Assembly: GCF_003201865.1 (NCBI RefSeq)
Contig: NZ_QJJJ01000011.1
Coordinates: forward strand, 62,001 to 126,000
Length of the DNA stretch: 64,000 bases
Source of the DNA: Methylobacterium sp. B4
GTDB lineage: Bacteria > Pseudomonadota > Alphaproteobacteria > Rhizobiales > Beijerinckiaceae
Reading direction: 5' to 3'
Below the pieces are notes generated by a model. The model was not told the DNA's origin, searched no databases, and saw only the letters and a list, made by a program, of their open reading frames with translations. Below, piece after piece: positions 18,639 through 27,189 of the stretch (positions within the stretch are counted from its first letter, which is position 1; each line of letters opens with the position of its first letter). A program made the translations under genes and the position numbers.

Positions 18639-20009
18639 TCAGCGCAGCTGGTCCGCGAGATCGGAGAGCGCCGTGTCGAGCCCTTCTTCCAGGGTAGGAT
18701 GGTAGAAGGGACGCTCGCGCAGGCGCCGCACGTCCAGCCCGTCCTGCACCGCGTGGGCGAGGATGTGGCCGAGATGCTCCGCCCCGGGACCGATCAGCTC
18801 GGCGGCGGCGAGGCGCCCGCCGGGCTCGGCATAGAGCCGGAGGCCGCCCTGCGCCTCGTCCATGACCTGCGCCCGGCCCTGGTCGCAGAAATCGGCGCGG
18901 CCGACGAGACGGTCTGCGCCTTCGTCGAAGCCGCCGCCGATCACGGCGATCTGCGGTTCGCTGAACACCATGGCGAGCGCCACCCAGCGCTCGGGCCGCT
19001 CGGCGCCCTCCCCGGCCGCGATCCGCGCGGCGTTGCGTCCGGCGATGCGGCCCTGGCGGCTCGCCTCGTGCAGCACCGGGCGGTCCGCGTTGGCGTCCCC
19101 GGCGATCAGGATGGCGGAGCCCTCGCAGAGCAGCGAGCGGGGATCGTGGGCCGGGCTGCCCCGCTCGTCGAGGCGGGCGCCGGTCAGCTCGAGGCCGATC
19201 CCCCGCACGTTCGGCGGGCGACCCGCGGCGGCCAGCACCCGCTCGACGCGGGTCTCGCCCCCGTCCCAGCCCAGGCGCGCACCGTCGCCATCCACCCTGC
19301 CCCGCTCCACTTTCGCGCCGAGATGCAGGGCGAAGGCCTGCGAGAAGATCTCCCGCGCCGCCGCCTTGAGGTCCGGATCGCTCAGGCCGCCGAGGCTGTC
19401 GCCGGGATCGAAGACCTGCGTCTCGACGCCGAGCCGGGCCATGGCCTGCGCGAGTTCGAGCCCGACCGGGCCGGCGCCGAGCACGGCGAGCGAGGCGGGC
19501 AGGTCCTCCATGTCGAACACGGTGTCGGTGGTCAGCAGACGGTGCCCGAGATCCTGCAGCGGATCGGGCACGCTCGGGCTGGAGCCTGTCGCCAGCACGG
19601 CAGCCTTGAAGCGCAGGCGGGTGTGGTCGTCGATCCGCAGCCGGTCCGGGCCCTCGAACACGGCCCGCCCCGACAGGCGGGTCTCTGCCGGCAGCCGGTC
19701 GAGCCCCTCGAACACGGAGGCGACGAAGCGGTCGCGCCAGTGCCGCATCCGGGCGAGCACGGCGGGGCCGTCCACGGCGACCTCGCCGACGCGAATGCCG
19801 AGGCGGTGCGCCTCGCGTGCGCCGTGGGCGGCGTTCGCGGCGGTGATCAGCAGCTTGGAGGGCATGCAGCCCACCCGCGCGCAGGTGGTGCCGCCGGGAC
19901 CCTGCTCGATCAGGATCGACTTCACCCCCGCGTCGAGGGCGGCCCGGTGGGCGGCGATGCCGGCGGTGCCGGCCCCGATCACCGCGACGTCGCAGGTGAG
20001 TTCGCGCAT
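18639..20009 (-). CDS. Dihydrolipoyl dehydrogenase-like pyridine nucleotide-disulfide oxidoreductase
   Basis: A 456-aa flavoprotein disulfide reductase. FAD-binding GAGTAG is at 12-17. The redox-active pair Cys43-x4-Cys48 sits in TTCARVGCMPSKLL. An NAD(P)-binding fold follows (LAVLGAGPVGLELAQA). The dimer-domain acid-base motif is YHPTLEEGLD near the C-terminus. It is closest to dihydrolipoyl dehydrogenases, but no lipoyl-enzyme complex genes are adjacent, so the substrate may differ (mercuric reductase-like or another disulfide). Its ATG overlaps the SDR stop (ATGA), so it is translationally coupled as the second gene of an operon. Confidence 0.85.
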   Translation of the reverse strand: MRELTCDVAVIGAGTAGIAAHRAALDAGVKSILIEQGPGGTTCARVGCMPSKLLITAANAAHGAREAHRLGIRVGEVAVDGPAVLARMRHWRDRFVASVFEGLDRLPAETRLSGRAVFEGPDRLRIDDHTRLRFKAAVLATGSSPSVPDPLQDLGHRLLTTDTVFDMEDLPASLAVLGAGPVGLELAQAMARLGVETQVFDPGDSLGGLSDPDLKAAAREIFSQAFALHLGAKVERGRVDGDGARLGWDGGETRVERVLAAAGRPPNVRGIGLELTGARLDERGSPAHDPRSLLCEGSAILIAGDANADRPVLHEASRQGRIAGRNAARIAAGEGAERPERWVALAMVFSEPQIAVIGGGFDEGADRLVGRADFCDQGRAQVMDEAQGGLRLYAEPGGRLAAAELIGPGAEHLGHILAHAVQDGLDVRRLRERPFYHPTLEEGLDTALSDLADQLR

Positions 20010-20815
20010 CAGGACGCCATGGTCAGGACGGCGCCGCCGTCGACGCGCAGGTTCTCGCCGGTGATGTAGCTCGCCTGCTCGGAGCACAGGAAGGCCACCG
20101 CCGCGGCGACCTCCTCGGGCCGGCCCCGGCGCTTGGAGACGATGCCGGGACGCTTCTCCGTGAGGAAGCTCTCGACCGCCTCGTCGAAGGAGACGCCGAG
20201 TTCCCCGGCGCGCTTCTCCATCATCGCGTCGGTCATCGGCGTGGCGACGAAGGCCGGCGCCACGGAATTCACCAGCACGCCGTCCGGCCCGTAGGCCTTG
20301 GAGAGACCCTTGGTCAGGTTCATCAGGCCCGCCTTGGCGGCGCAGTACGGCAGTTCCTCGACATAGGGCTGGACCGCGTCCTCGGAGGTGAAGAACACGA
20401 TCCGCCCCCAACCCGCTTCGCGCATCCCCGGGATGAAGGCGCGCGCGACCCGCACCGCCGACATCAGGTCGGCCTGGATCGTTTCCATCCAGCCCGCGTC
20501 GTCGATCTCTAGGAAGTCGCCCGTGGCGCCGGTGATGCCCGCGCCGTTGATGAGGATGGTGGGCTTGGTCTCGAAGGCGGTGTCCGCGAATTCGCGCAGC
20601 TTGCGCGCGCCCGCATCGTCGGACAAGTCGGCTTGGCACGCCTTGACCGGTCCCAGCGCCGACAGGCGCTCGGCCGCCTCCTGCAATTCCCGCTCCTTCA
20701 GGTCGGAGAGGACGATCTTCACGCCCTCGCGCAGAAGGTATTCCGCGCTGACGTAGCCCATGCCGGAATCGCCGCCCGTGATCACCGCGACGCGGCCGCT
20801 GATGCCGAGATCCAT
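20009..20815 (-). CDS. Short-chain dehydrogenase/reductase
   Basis: A 268-aa SDR. The Rossmann cofactor motif GGDSGMGY follows AVITGG near residues 12-20, the NGAG motif is at about 90 (LINGAGITGATG), and the catalytic YCAAK is preceded by FFTSEDAV, with the Ser at the usual distance. The closing VDGGAVLTM is typical. An Asp after the second beta strand (VLSDLKERE) suggests NAD(H) preference. The substrate is unknown. It is the first gene of a two-gene operon with the disulfide oxidoreductase, with which it shares an ATGA overlap. Confidence 0.88.
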   Translation of the reverse strand: MDLGISGRVAVITGGDSGMGYVSAEYLLREGVKIVLSDLKERELQEAAERLSALGPVKACQADLSDDAGARKLREFADTAFETKPTILINGAGITGATGDFLEIDDAGWMETIQADLMSAVRVARAFIPGMREAGWGRIVFFTSEDAVQPYVEELPYCAAKAGLMNLTKGLSKAYGPDGVLVNSVAPAFVATPMTDAMMEKRAGELGVSFDEAVESFLTEKRPGIVSKRRGRPEEVAAAVAFLCSEQASYITGENLRVDGGAVLTMAS

Positions 20816-21060
20816 GTAACGACCCTTCCTGTGAACGGCGTCCGGTTCGCGCGCTCGAAGGCCGGCGCTGGGAACGTTTGTTAGAGCCGCGGGCCAACGG
20901 GAGGCGTGCCGGATCGTTCCAGCCGGGCCGTGGGCTGCGGCGATCCGACCGGTGGGCGGGCCGGATGGAATCGCAGCGCCGAACGTGGCGAAAATGCTTG
21001 GCGCCGTCCGCGGTGAGCGGCACCTTCCGTGCGAGACGAATCGCCCGGAGATCCTTGGCG

Positions 21061-21489
21061 ATGAGCGAGACCGAGACGGCCCAGCCAGGCCCGGCCGTGT
21101 CCCCGCGGGGCGGCGTGGTCGCCTATCTCTCGCTCGACGGCGCCCTGCGGGCGGCCGCCTTCTACGAGAAGGCCTTCGGCGCCGAGATCCTGGCCTCCGT
21201 CCCGCCGGACGAGCAGGGCCGGACCATGCACGTGCATGTGTGCGTGAACGGCACCTCGGTGATGCTCTCCGACGCCTTCCCCGAATATGGTCACCCGCTC
21301 CAGGCGCCGCAGGCCTTCAGTCTGCTCCTGCCGGTCGAGGACATCGCGGCGTGGTGGGAGCGGGCTGTGGCGGCGGGCGCCGAGGTAGTGATGCCCTATC
21401 AGCAAATGTTCTGGGGCGACCTCTATGGGCAGCTGCGCGACCCGTTCGGCGTGATCTGGGCGATGAACCAGGCCAAGCCGACGGCCTGA
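21061..21489 (+). CDS. VOC-fold (PhnB-like glyoxalase/bleomycin-resistance) protein
   Basis: A 142-aa protein with the PhnB-type vicinal-oxygen-chelate pattern: VAYLSLDGALRAAAFYEKAFGAE, MHVHVCVNGTSVMLSD, WERAVAAGAEVVMPYQQMFWGD and a YGQLRDPFGVIWAM ending. Enzymatic activity cannot be assigned. ATG 21061 is chosen because in-frame sequence back to 20878 is Arg-rich and unlike the family. Divergent from the SDR operon, convergent with argF. Confidence 0.85.
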   Translation: MSETETAQPGPAVSPRGGVVAYLSLDGALRAAAFYEKAFGAEILASVPPDEQGRTMHVHVCVNGTSVMLSDAFPEYGHPLQAPQAFSLLLPVEDIAAWWERAVAAGAEVVMPYQQMFWGDLYGQLRDPFGVIWAMNQAKPTA

Positions 21490-21508
21490 GTCCGGGCGGC
21501 CGCCCTCT

Positions 21509-21544
21509 CCCGTCATCGCTTCGGCTTCGTCTCGCGACGACGGG
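21509..21544. terminator. Bidirectional hairpin between VOC gene and argF
   Basis: CCCGTCATCGC (21509-21519) pairs with GCGACGACGGG (21534-21544) with one mismatch (10 of 11 bp) between convergent genes ending at 21489 and 21554. No strong U-run on either side. Confidence 0.45.
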
Positions 21545-21553
21545 CGAGGTTCT

Positions 21554-22522
21554 TCAGGCGGCCTCGCCCAGACACCACGCGAGAATGCCCTTCTGCGCGT
21601 GCAGACGGTTCTCGGCCTCGTCGAACACGACCGATTGCGGGCCGTCGATGACCTCGGCCGTGACCTCCTCGCCGCGATGCGCGGGCAGGCAGTGCATGAA
21701 GATCGCGTCCTTGGCCGCGGCCTTCATCAGCGCCGCGTCCACGCGGTAGGGTGAGAGCAGGTTGTGGCGGAAGTGCTCGTCGTCGTCACCCATGGAGACC
21801 CAGCAATCGGTCACCACCGCGTCCGCCCCCTCGACCGCCGCGTAGGCGTCGGTGGTGGCGTTGACGCGGGCGCCCTCGCGCTCGGCCCAGGCGATGAGGG
21901 CCGGCGGCATTGCCAGCTCGTTCGGGGCGGCGACGTTGAGGGTGAAGTCGAAGCGGGCCGCGGCGTGGATCCAGCTCGCCAGCACGTTGTTGGCGTCACC
22001 CGACCACGCCACCGTGCGGCCCTTGATCGGCCCGCGATGCTCCTCGAAGGTCATGACGTCGGCCATGATCTGGCACGGATGCGAGACCTTGGTCAGCGCG
22101 TTGATGACCGGCACCTCGGCATGCTCGGCCAGCTCCACCATCAGCGTGTGGTCCAGTGTGCGGATCACGATCGCGTCGACGAAGCGCGAGAGCACGCGTG
22201 CGGTGTCGGCCACCGTCTCGCCGCGGCCGAGCTGCATCTCCTTGCCGGTCAGCATCAGGGTGTCGCCGCCGAGTTCGCGCATGGCCACGTCGAAGGAGAC
22301 GCGGGTGCGGGTCGAGGGCCGGTCGAACACCATCGCCAGCATCTTGCCGGTGAGCGGTCGCTCCGCGGCGGGCTGGCCCTTGACCCGCGCGCGCTTCATC
22401 GCCGCGGAGGCGTCGAGGACGCCGCGCAGGGTCTCGGCCGAGAAATCTTTCAGGTCGAGGAAGTGGCGGACATGCGGGCCGCTGCCGTTCAGGGTGGTGG
22501 TCATCTCGATATCTTCGCTCAC
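21554..22522 (-). CDS. argF: Ornithine carbamoyltransferase
   Basis: Makes citrulline from ornithine and carbamoyl phosphate in arginine biosynthesis. The 322-aa product has the carbamoyl-phosphate motif STRTR at residues 70-74, HPCQ ([12 protein letters not shown]) and the ornithine loop HCLP ([12 protein letters not shown]). Either GTG 22522 or the in-frame ATG six codons later could be the start. It begins 10 bp after the argD stop, so argD-argF form one transcription unit, an arrangement common in Rhizobiales. Confidence 0.96.
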   Translation of the reverse strand: MSEDIEMTTTLNGSGPHVRHFLDLKDFSAETLRGVLDASAAMKRARVKGQPAAERPLTGKMLAMVFDRPSTRTRVSFDVAMRELGGDTLMLTGKEMQLGRGETVADTARVLSRFVDAIVIRTLDHTLMVELAEHAEVPVINALTKVSHPCQIMADVMTFEEHRGPIKGRTVAWSGDANNVLASWIHAAARFDFTLNVAAPNELAMPPALIAWAEREGARVNATTDAYAAVEGADAVVTDCWVSMGDDDEHFRHNLLSPYRVDAALMKAAAKDAIFMHCLPAHRGEEVTAEVIDGPQSVVFDEAENRLHAQKGILAWCLGEAA

Positions 22523-22532
22523 GGCACCGCCC

Positions 22533-23723
22533 TCAGGCGGCCCCGCGCATCTGCGCCTCCAGATCGGTCGCCGCGGCCTCGAGCCGGGTCACGGCCTCGT
22601 CCACCTCCGTCTCGCCGACGATCAGCGGCGGCAGGAGGCGGACCACGTTGTCGCCCGCCGGGATCACCAAGAGGTGCCGCGCGCGCGCGGCCGCCGTGAA
22701 CTCGGTGTTCGGCAGGTTGAGCTTCAAGCCCCGCATCAGTCCCTGCCCCCGCAACTCGGAGAAGACGTGCGGGTGCCGGTCGATCAGGCCTGCGAGCTTC
22801 TGCGTCAGCAGCAGGCCCATGCGCTCGACATGCGCCAGGAAGCCCGGGGCCAGTACCACGTCGAGCACGGCGTTGCCGACCGCCATGGCGAGCGGGTTGC
22901 CGCCGAAGGTGGTGCCGTGGGTGCCGGCCGTCATGCCGCGGGCGGCCTCGGCCGTGGCGAGGCAGACGCCGAGCGGGAAGCCGCCGCCGATGCCCTTGGC
23001 CGCGCTCATGATGTCCGGCGTCACGCCCGACCATTCGTGGGCGAAGAACTTGCCGGTCCGTCCGACGCCGGTCTGAACCTCGTCCATGATGAGGAGCAGA
23101 CCGTGCTCGTCGCACAGGTCGCGCAGACGCCGCAGCATCGCGCTCGCGATCACCCGCAGGCCGCCCTCGCCCTGGATCGGCTCGATCATCAGGGCGGCGG
23201 TTTCCGGTCCGATCGCGGCCTCGAGCGCCGCGAAATCGCCGACGGGCACCTGATCGAAGCCCTCGACCTTCGGGCCGAAGCCCTCGATGTACTTCTGCTG
23301 GCCGCCGGCCGCGATGGTCGCGAGCGTGCGGCCGTGGAAGGCGCCCTCGAAGGTGATGATGCGGTAGCGCTCCGGGTGGCCGCCGGCCGCGTGGTACTTG
23401 CGCGCCATCTTGATGGCGGCCTCGTTGGCCTCGGCGCCGGAATTGGCGAAGAAGGCCACATCCGCGAAGGTCGCGTCCACGAGCCGCCGCCCCAGCCGCT
23501 CCCCTTCCGGGATCTGGAACAGGTTCGAGGTGTGCCAGAGCTTTTGCGCCTGCGCGGTCAGGGCCTCGACCAAGTGCGGATGCGCGTGGCCGAGCGCGTT
23601 GACGGCGATGCCGGCGCCGAAATCGAGGTAGCGGGTGCCGTCCTCGGCGACCAGCCACGCGCCCTCGCCTCGCTCGAAGGCGATCGGGGCGCGGGCATAG
23701 GTCGGCAGCAGGGCGGAGGTCAC
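22533..23723 (-). CDS. argD: Acetylornithine aminotransferase
   Basis: A class III PLP-dependent aminotransferase that makes N-acetylornithine; it often also serves lysine synthesis. From GTG 23723 it is 396 aa. Seen are the cofactor-phosphate region [17 protein letters not shown], the Asp of [15 protein letters not shown], and the Schiff-base lysine in [16 protein letters not shown] 23723 is preceded at about 9 nt by GAGGAGA, and the family's N-terminus ([17 protein letters not shown]) starts there. Upstream in-frame sequence to 23873 is Arg-rich and not family-like. Confidence 0.96.
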   Translation of the reverse strand: MTSALLPTYARAPIAFERGEGAWLVAEDGTRYLDFGAGIAVNALGHAHPHLVEALTAQAQKLWHTSNLFQIPEGERLGRRLVDATFADVAFFANSGAEANEAAIKMARKYHAAGGHPERYRIITFEGAFHGRTLATIAAGGQQKYIEGFGPKVEGFDQVPVGDFAALEAAIGPETAALMIEPIQGEGGLRVIASAMLRRLRDLCDEHGLLLIMDEVQTGVGRTGKFFAHEWSGVTPDIMSAAKGIGGGFPLGVCLATAEAARGMTAGTHGTTFGGNPLAMAVGNAVLDVVLAPGFLAHVERMGLLLTQKLAGLIDRHPHVFSELRGQGLMRGLKLNLPNTEFTAAARARHLLVIPAGDNVVRLLPPLIVGETEVDEAVTRLEAAATDLEAQMRGAA

Positions 23724-23923
23724 GCGGGTCCGTCTCCTCGGGCACGATCCAGGGGGCAGTATCGCCAAAAGAAAGTGCCGCCTCGGGGGACGGGCGGCAC
23801 GGGCGCGATTACTAAGAAACGAGGCGCTTCTGTCAATCTCGGCACGGTGCCGAGGCGGCGCATCGCGCCCCAATCGACCCGATTCGTCCCGCCGCGGTGC
23901 CGTCCGGCACCCGCCTTTCGCGA

Positions 23924-24835
23924 TCAGACCCGCTGCAGCCGCGTCGATCCCGTCGGCGAGCGGCCGACCATCTTTCGGAAGGTCCGCCCCATGCGCCGCG
24001 CGTCCGGGAAGCCGGCGCGCACCGCCGCCTCGCTGAGCGAGACGGTACCGGAACGGATCAGCGACTGGGCCAGGGTCACGCGCTCGCGCAGCACGTATTG
24101 ATAGGGCGTCACCCCGAAGGAGCCCTTGAAGGCGCGCACGAAGTAGCTCTCGCTGAGCCCGGCGGCCTCGGCCATCTCCCGCAGCGACAGCGGCGTGCCG
24201 AGCCGTGCGGCGACGAGGTCGCGCACCTGCCGGGCCTGCCGGGGACTGAGCGCCGCGCTCTTGCGCGGTGCGGGCTCCGACAGGGCACCGGAGGCGCGCA
24301 GCACCGCCAGCGCCACGCTGTCGACCAGCAGCGCGTCCGCGGCGCTGTCGTGGCCGCCCGCCTCCTGGCCCAGGGCGGCCAGCAGGTGGAACACGGTCAT
24401 CCGCTCGGCGAGATCGCAGGTGACCGAATCGATCCGGGTCTGCGAGAGCGGCGCCTGCGTCATCCGCTCGACCGCCGCCGGCATGAAGGCGAGGTAGCGC
24501 CCTCGGCAGGCTCCGCTCCAGCAGGTGGTGCCGGTATAGCCGGGGCCGCGCAGCACGAACGCCTCGCCCGCCCGCTCGCCGGACCGCTCATCCGTCGCAC
24601 TGCCGCTGAAGCTGAGGCGGGTGCGCTTGCCGCCGCGCAAGGTTCCTCGCAAGGTTCCCTGCCACGTTCCGACGAGGAGGCCGTCGACGCGGTGCGTGCT
24701 GCAGCCCTCCGACTCGTAGGCGAAGTCGAGAAAGGCGATGCCGTCGAGGCCGCTCGCGGGGATCTGGCCGAAGATCTGGTCGGGCGGGGCGCTGAGGTCG
24801 CCCTGCACGGATGCGTTGACGAACGGAACGCTCAT
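23924..24835 (-). CDS. AraC/XylS-family transcriptional regulator
   Basis: A 303-aa regulator. The C-terminal ~100 residues hold two helix-turn-helix motifs, [21 protein letters not shown] and [21 protein letters not shown], with the AraC linker [13 protein letters not shown]. The N-terminal ~190 residues are an AraC-binding-like sensor domain of unknown ligand. ATG 24835 begins [11 protein letters not shown]; sequence upstream is Arg-rich. It is on the same strand as, and 314 bp downstream of, the double-glycine peptide gene, so it could regulate the secretion cassette, but nothing in the sequence proves this. Confidence 0.88.
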   Translation of the reverse strand: MSVPFVNASVQGDLSAPPDQIFGQIPASGLDGIAFLDFAYESEGCSTHRVDGLLVGTWQGTLRGTLRGGKRTRLSFSGSATDERSGERAGEAFVLRGPGYTGTTCWSGACRGRYLAFMPAAVERMTQAPLSQTRIDSVTCDLAERMTVFHLLAALGQEAGGHDSAADALLVDSVALAVLRASGALSEPAPRKSAALSPRQARQVRDLVAARLGTPLSLREMAEAAGLSESYFVRAFKGSFGVTPYQYVLRERVTLAQSLIRSGTVSLSEAAVRAGFPDARRMGRTFRKMVGRSPTGSTRLQRV

Positions 24836-24961
24836 CGGCCGCTTCGTTCTCCCGGGTTTTTGCCGCGCTTCGGGCGGGCGACGTCTTCTTCTTTCCATCC
24901 CCGTGGGGACGGCGGGCGGAGCTTGCGCCCCGACGCGGATGAACGGCCCGCCTCAGAAGGC

Positions 24962-25021
24962 CGTTCCAAGGCAGCCCGTTCCAAGGCCGCCGGTTGCAAG
25001 CCTGTCCGTTCAGAGGCCGCC
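24962..25021. repeat. Four imperfect 15-bp tandem repeats
   Basis: Units CGTTCCAAGGCAGCC, CGTTCCAAGGCCGCC, GGTTGCAAGCCTGTC and CGTTCAGAGGCCGCC follow each other with a 15-bp period. The first two differ by one base. They lie about 130 bp upstream of the AraC start and could be regulator sites or a decayed minisatellite. Confidence 0.6.
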
Positions 25022-25063
25022 CGCGTCTTGAGCGCGGCGGCCAGGTGCCAACGCAAGGGTCCC

Positions 25064-25126
25064 GCGGAAGCGGCGGGGTCGACCGCTTCCGCAGGACGGC
25101 CCGGCCGGCTCCAGGCCGGCCGGGCC
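25064..25126 (-). terminator. Double hairpin downstream of the double-glycine peptide gene
   Basis: Two perfect stem-loops lie 24-86 bp after the peptide stop. CCGGCCGGGCC/GGCCCGGCCGG is an 11-bp stem with a 7-nt loop at 25098-25126. GCGGAAGCGG/CCGCTTCCGC is a 10-bp stem with a 9-nt loop at 25064-25092. There is no clear U-tract, so they may protect the 3' end of an abundant small mRNA as much as terminate it. Confidence 0.6.
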
Positions 25127-25149
25127 AGGAAATCCGCTGATTTGCCGCG

Positions 25150-25368
25150 TTACTTGCCGAGCACGCCGCCCAGCAGGCCGCCGACGGCGCCGAGCACGCT
25201 GTCGAGCGTGCCGCCCACGAGACCGCCCACCTGATCGACCGTGCCGGAGACGGCGCCCAGCTCGCTGCTCAGGTCCAGTTCGAGACCGAGGCCGAGAGAC
25301 AACCCGCCGCCGACCTGATCCAGCTCCGCCGCGTTGAGCTCGCGCACGGTGTCGATGTTCTGCTGCAT
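25150..25368 (-). CDS. Small double-glycine-leader peptide, candidate microcin/bacteriocin precursor
   Basis: A 72-aa peptide. Residues 1-21 match the double-glycine leader used by C39-peptidase exporters: polar start, then ELNAAELDQVGG, close to the consensus LSxxELxxIxGG. Cleavage after Gly21 would release a 51-residue core made almost only of Gly, Leu, Val, Ser, Asp/Glu and Thr, ending VGGLLGGVLGK. It has no Cys and no aromatic residue. A second DQVGG occurs at 45-49 in the core. AAGGAG at 25375-25380 sits 6 nt before ATG 25368, an unusually strong ribosome site here. Divergently placed, 513 bp away, are the HlyD-type adaptor and C39 ABC exporter. Antibacterial activity is inference; a signalling or adhesive peptide is possible. 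Confidence 0.82.
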   Translation of the reverse strand: MQQNIDTVRELNAAELDQVGGGLSLGLGLELDLSSELGAVSGTVDQVGGLVGGTLDSVLGAVGGLLGGVLGK

Positions 25369-25881
25369 GGTTTTCTCCTTAGTCCGAGCGATACTGGAAG
25401 AACGTTCTGTATTTCTGTCTTCCTATGGAATAAGAGCCGCGGCGATGCGCTGCTCTGTTGGATAAGGTACGGATATTATCTCGGCAGGCAACCCGGGCCG
25501 CGATATACGCTTCGCACGACCCGAGACGGAAACCGATGGATGGACATATCTTGCTCTCCCCAATCACGACCGATGGTGGCATCCGCGCCGCCGAGCCGGA
25601 ACCGAACCGCTTCCGTCCACGGTCCCTGCGTCTTTTCGCGTGGCTCGGGAGCCAGAGCCAAGCCGGCGCGGCCTCGGTCCGGAATGGTCGGGGCCGGTTG
25701 CATCGAACCGGGGGGCAAAAATTGACGCAGGTCGGCGCGACGGAGCCTGCCGACGAGACGGCCGAGCTAAAAAACTGATTCCGTTGCGGATTATGACGCT
25801 GCTGCGTCAGAACAACGCAGGTGGGCAGGTCGCCGCAGCCCGAACCGCGCTGCCCATCGCAGCATCCGAGGAGGCTTTTCC
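25369..25881. other. Divergent promoter region of the peptide-export cassette
   Basis: 513 bp, noticeably less GC-rich than the flanks. It should hold both the peptide promoter and that of the exporter genes. Seen are a perfect palindrome AGAACGTTCT at 25399-25408 inside a larger GGAAGA...TCTTCC frame (25396-25423), close upstream of the peptide gene. A TTGACG -35-like hexamer lies at 25722-25727, and a CTGCGT/ACGCAG inverted repeat near 25802. No convincing second peptide gene or immunity gene was found in it. Confidence 0.5.
25399..25408. promoter_or_regulatory. Palindrome AGAACGTTCT upstream of the peptide gene
   Basis: A perfect 10-bp palindrome, 30 bp upstream of the peptide start codon, flanked by GGAAG and CTTCC-type sequence that extends the symmetry with a spacer. 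It sits where an operator or the 5' untranslated region would be. The binding protein is unknown; the adjacent AraC regulator is one candidate. Confidence 0.35.
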
Positions 25882-27189
25882 GTGAACGCCCCCCTGTTCC
25901 GTCGCGAGGTCGCCGAGGCCCGCAAGAGCGCGTGGCTCGGCGAGGCCCAGGTGGTGCAGCCCCTGCCGATCCGCGTGGTGGGCGGGCTCTGCCTCACCTT
26001 CGTAGCCCTGGTCGGCCTCTACGCTTGGCTCGGCAGCTACACGCGCCGCATCCATGCCGAGGGCCTGCTCGCGCCCGATATCGGCCTGATCACCGTGGCG
26101 AGCCCGCTGGCCGGCCGGGTCAGCGCCTCGGGCGTCCGGGAGGGCGAGCGGGTCGAGCGCGGCCAGCTCCTGTTCACGATCGACCTCGATGCGGTCTCGG
26201 CGAGCGGCCCGACGCAGGAGCGGGTGATCGCCCAGCTCGGCCGCCAGCGCGAGAGCGTGGAGCGCCAGCGCGCCGCCCGTGCGGCTATGGCCAGGGCCGA
26301 GAAGGAGGGCCTGCGCGAGCAGGTCGCCAACCTGGAGGCGCAGCGCGCCAAGATCGAGGAGCAGCTCGCGCTTCAGGAAAAGCTCGTGCCCCCGCTCAAG
26401 GCCCGGGCCGACGAACTCGCCGACCTCGTGACCCGGGGCTTTGCCCGAGCGGCGGATTTCCAGAGCCAGAACTACCTCTACCTCCAGGCGACCTCGCAGC
26501 TCGCGCAGTTCCGCCAGGGCGGGTTGCAGGTCGAGGGCAAGCTCGGCGATCTGCGGGCCAAGCTCGCCACCTTCGACGAGACCCTGGCCCGCGATCTGGC
26601 CGAACTCGACCGCACCGCCGCGCAGCTCGAACAGCAGCGGGCCGAGAGCGAGGCGCGCCGTGCCATCGAGGTGCGCGCCCCGGAACGCGGCATCCTCACC
26701 TCGATCCGTGCCCAGGCCGGGCAGACCGTGGCGGCGGGCGCCAGCCTTCTCACCCTGTTGCCGAGCGAGGGCCGGCTCCAGGCCAACCTCTTCGTCGATT
26801 CCTCCGCGATCGGCTTCATCGAGCCGGGGGCGACCGTGATGCTGCGCTACGCCGCCTTCCCCTTCCAGCGCTTCGGCCTGCACGGCGGCCGCGTCGCGGA
26901 GGTGACCCGCGCGCCCTTGGAGAACGAAGGCGGCGGCCAGCCCGAGGCGGCCCGGAATGCCGCCAAGAATGCGGGGAACGGGGGCGTCTACCGCATCATC
27001 GTGCGGCCGGACGCGGACAGCGTGACGGCCTACGGCGAGCAGCGGCGGCTGGAGGCCGGAATGCGGGTCGAGGCCGACATCGCCCTGGAGAAGCGCCCGC
27101 TCTACCGCTGGCTCCTCGACCCCCTCTACCACGTCAAGCGCAGCGTCGATCTCGTCACGGACGGGGGCGGCCCGGAGGTGTCCCGATGA
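25882..27189 (+). CDS. HlyD/CvaA-type periplasmic adaptor of a peptide exporter
   Basis: A 435-aa membrane-fusion protein that would bridge the inner-membrane ABC exporter to a TolC-type channel. A short cytoplasmic N-terminus is followed by one membrane segment (about 32-50), a lipoyl-like half (LITVASPLAGRVSASGVREGE), a long coiled-coil hairpin (about 110-270), the second lipoyl half (RAPERGILTSIRAQAGQTV) and a beta-barrel region. The compact form and start resemble CvaA of colicin V export. GAGGAGG at 25868-25874 precedes GTG 25882. Its stop overlaps the ATG of the ABC transporter (ATGA). No tolC is nearby. Confidence 0.92.
   Translation: MNAPLFRREVAEARKSAWLGEAQVVQPLPIRVVGGLCLTFVALVGLYAWLGSYTRRIHAEGLLAPDIGLITVASPLAGRVSASGVREGERVERGQLLFTIDLDAVSASGPTQERVIAQLGRQRESVERQRAARAAMARAEKEGLREQVANLEAQRAKIEEQLALQEKLVPPLKARADELADLVTRGFARAADFQSQNYLYLQATSQLAQFRQGGLQVEGKLGDLRAKLATFDETLARDLAELDRTAAQLEQQRAESEARRAIEVRAPERGILTSIRAQAGQTVAAGASLLTLLPSEGRLQANLFVDSSAIGFIEPGATVMLRYAAFPFQRFGLHGGRVAEVTRAPLENEGGGQPEAARNAAKNAGNGGVYRIIVRPDADSVTAYGEQRRLEAGMRVEADIALEKRPLYRWLLDPLYHVKRSVDLVTDGGGPEVSR

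Larger units (their letters stand above)
24836..25149. other. Intergenic region between AraC gene and peptide gene
   Basis: About 314 bp with no protein-like frame. It holds an imperfect 15-bp tandem array (24962-25021) and two perfect GC-rich hairpins just downstream of the peptide gene (25064-25092 and 25098-25126). It must also contain the AraC gene promoter. Confidence 0.5.

Noticed and set aside
15743..18697. A 984-aa open frame on the plus strand opposite the phytochrome gene
   Set aside because: Shadow frame of GC-rich coding DNA; the minus strand encodes an intact bacteriophytochrome.
25458..25778. 106-aa frame in the divergent spacer as a second cargo or immunity gene
   Set aside because: No double-glycine leader, no membrane segment, no ribosome site; composition like random translation.
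25821..27186. Long upstream in-frame extension of the C39 ABC transporter
   Set aside because: It lies antiphase over the HlyD-type adaptor gene and is Arg/Pro-rich; the transporter's own ATG at 27186 begins right before the C39 motif.
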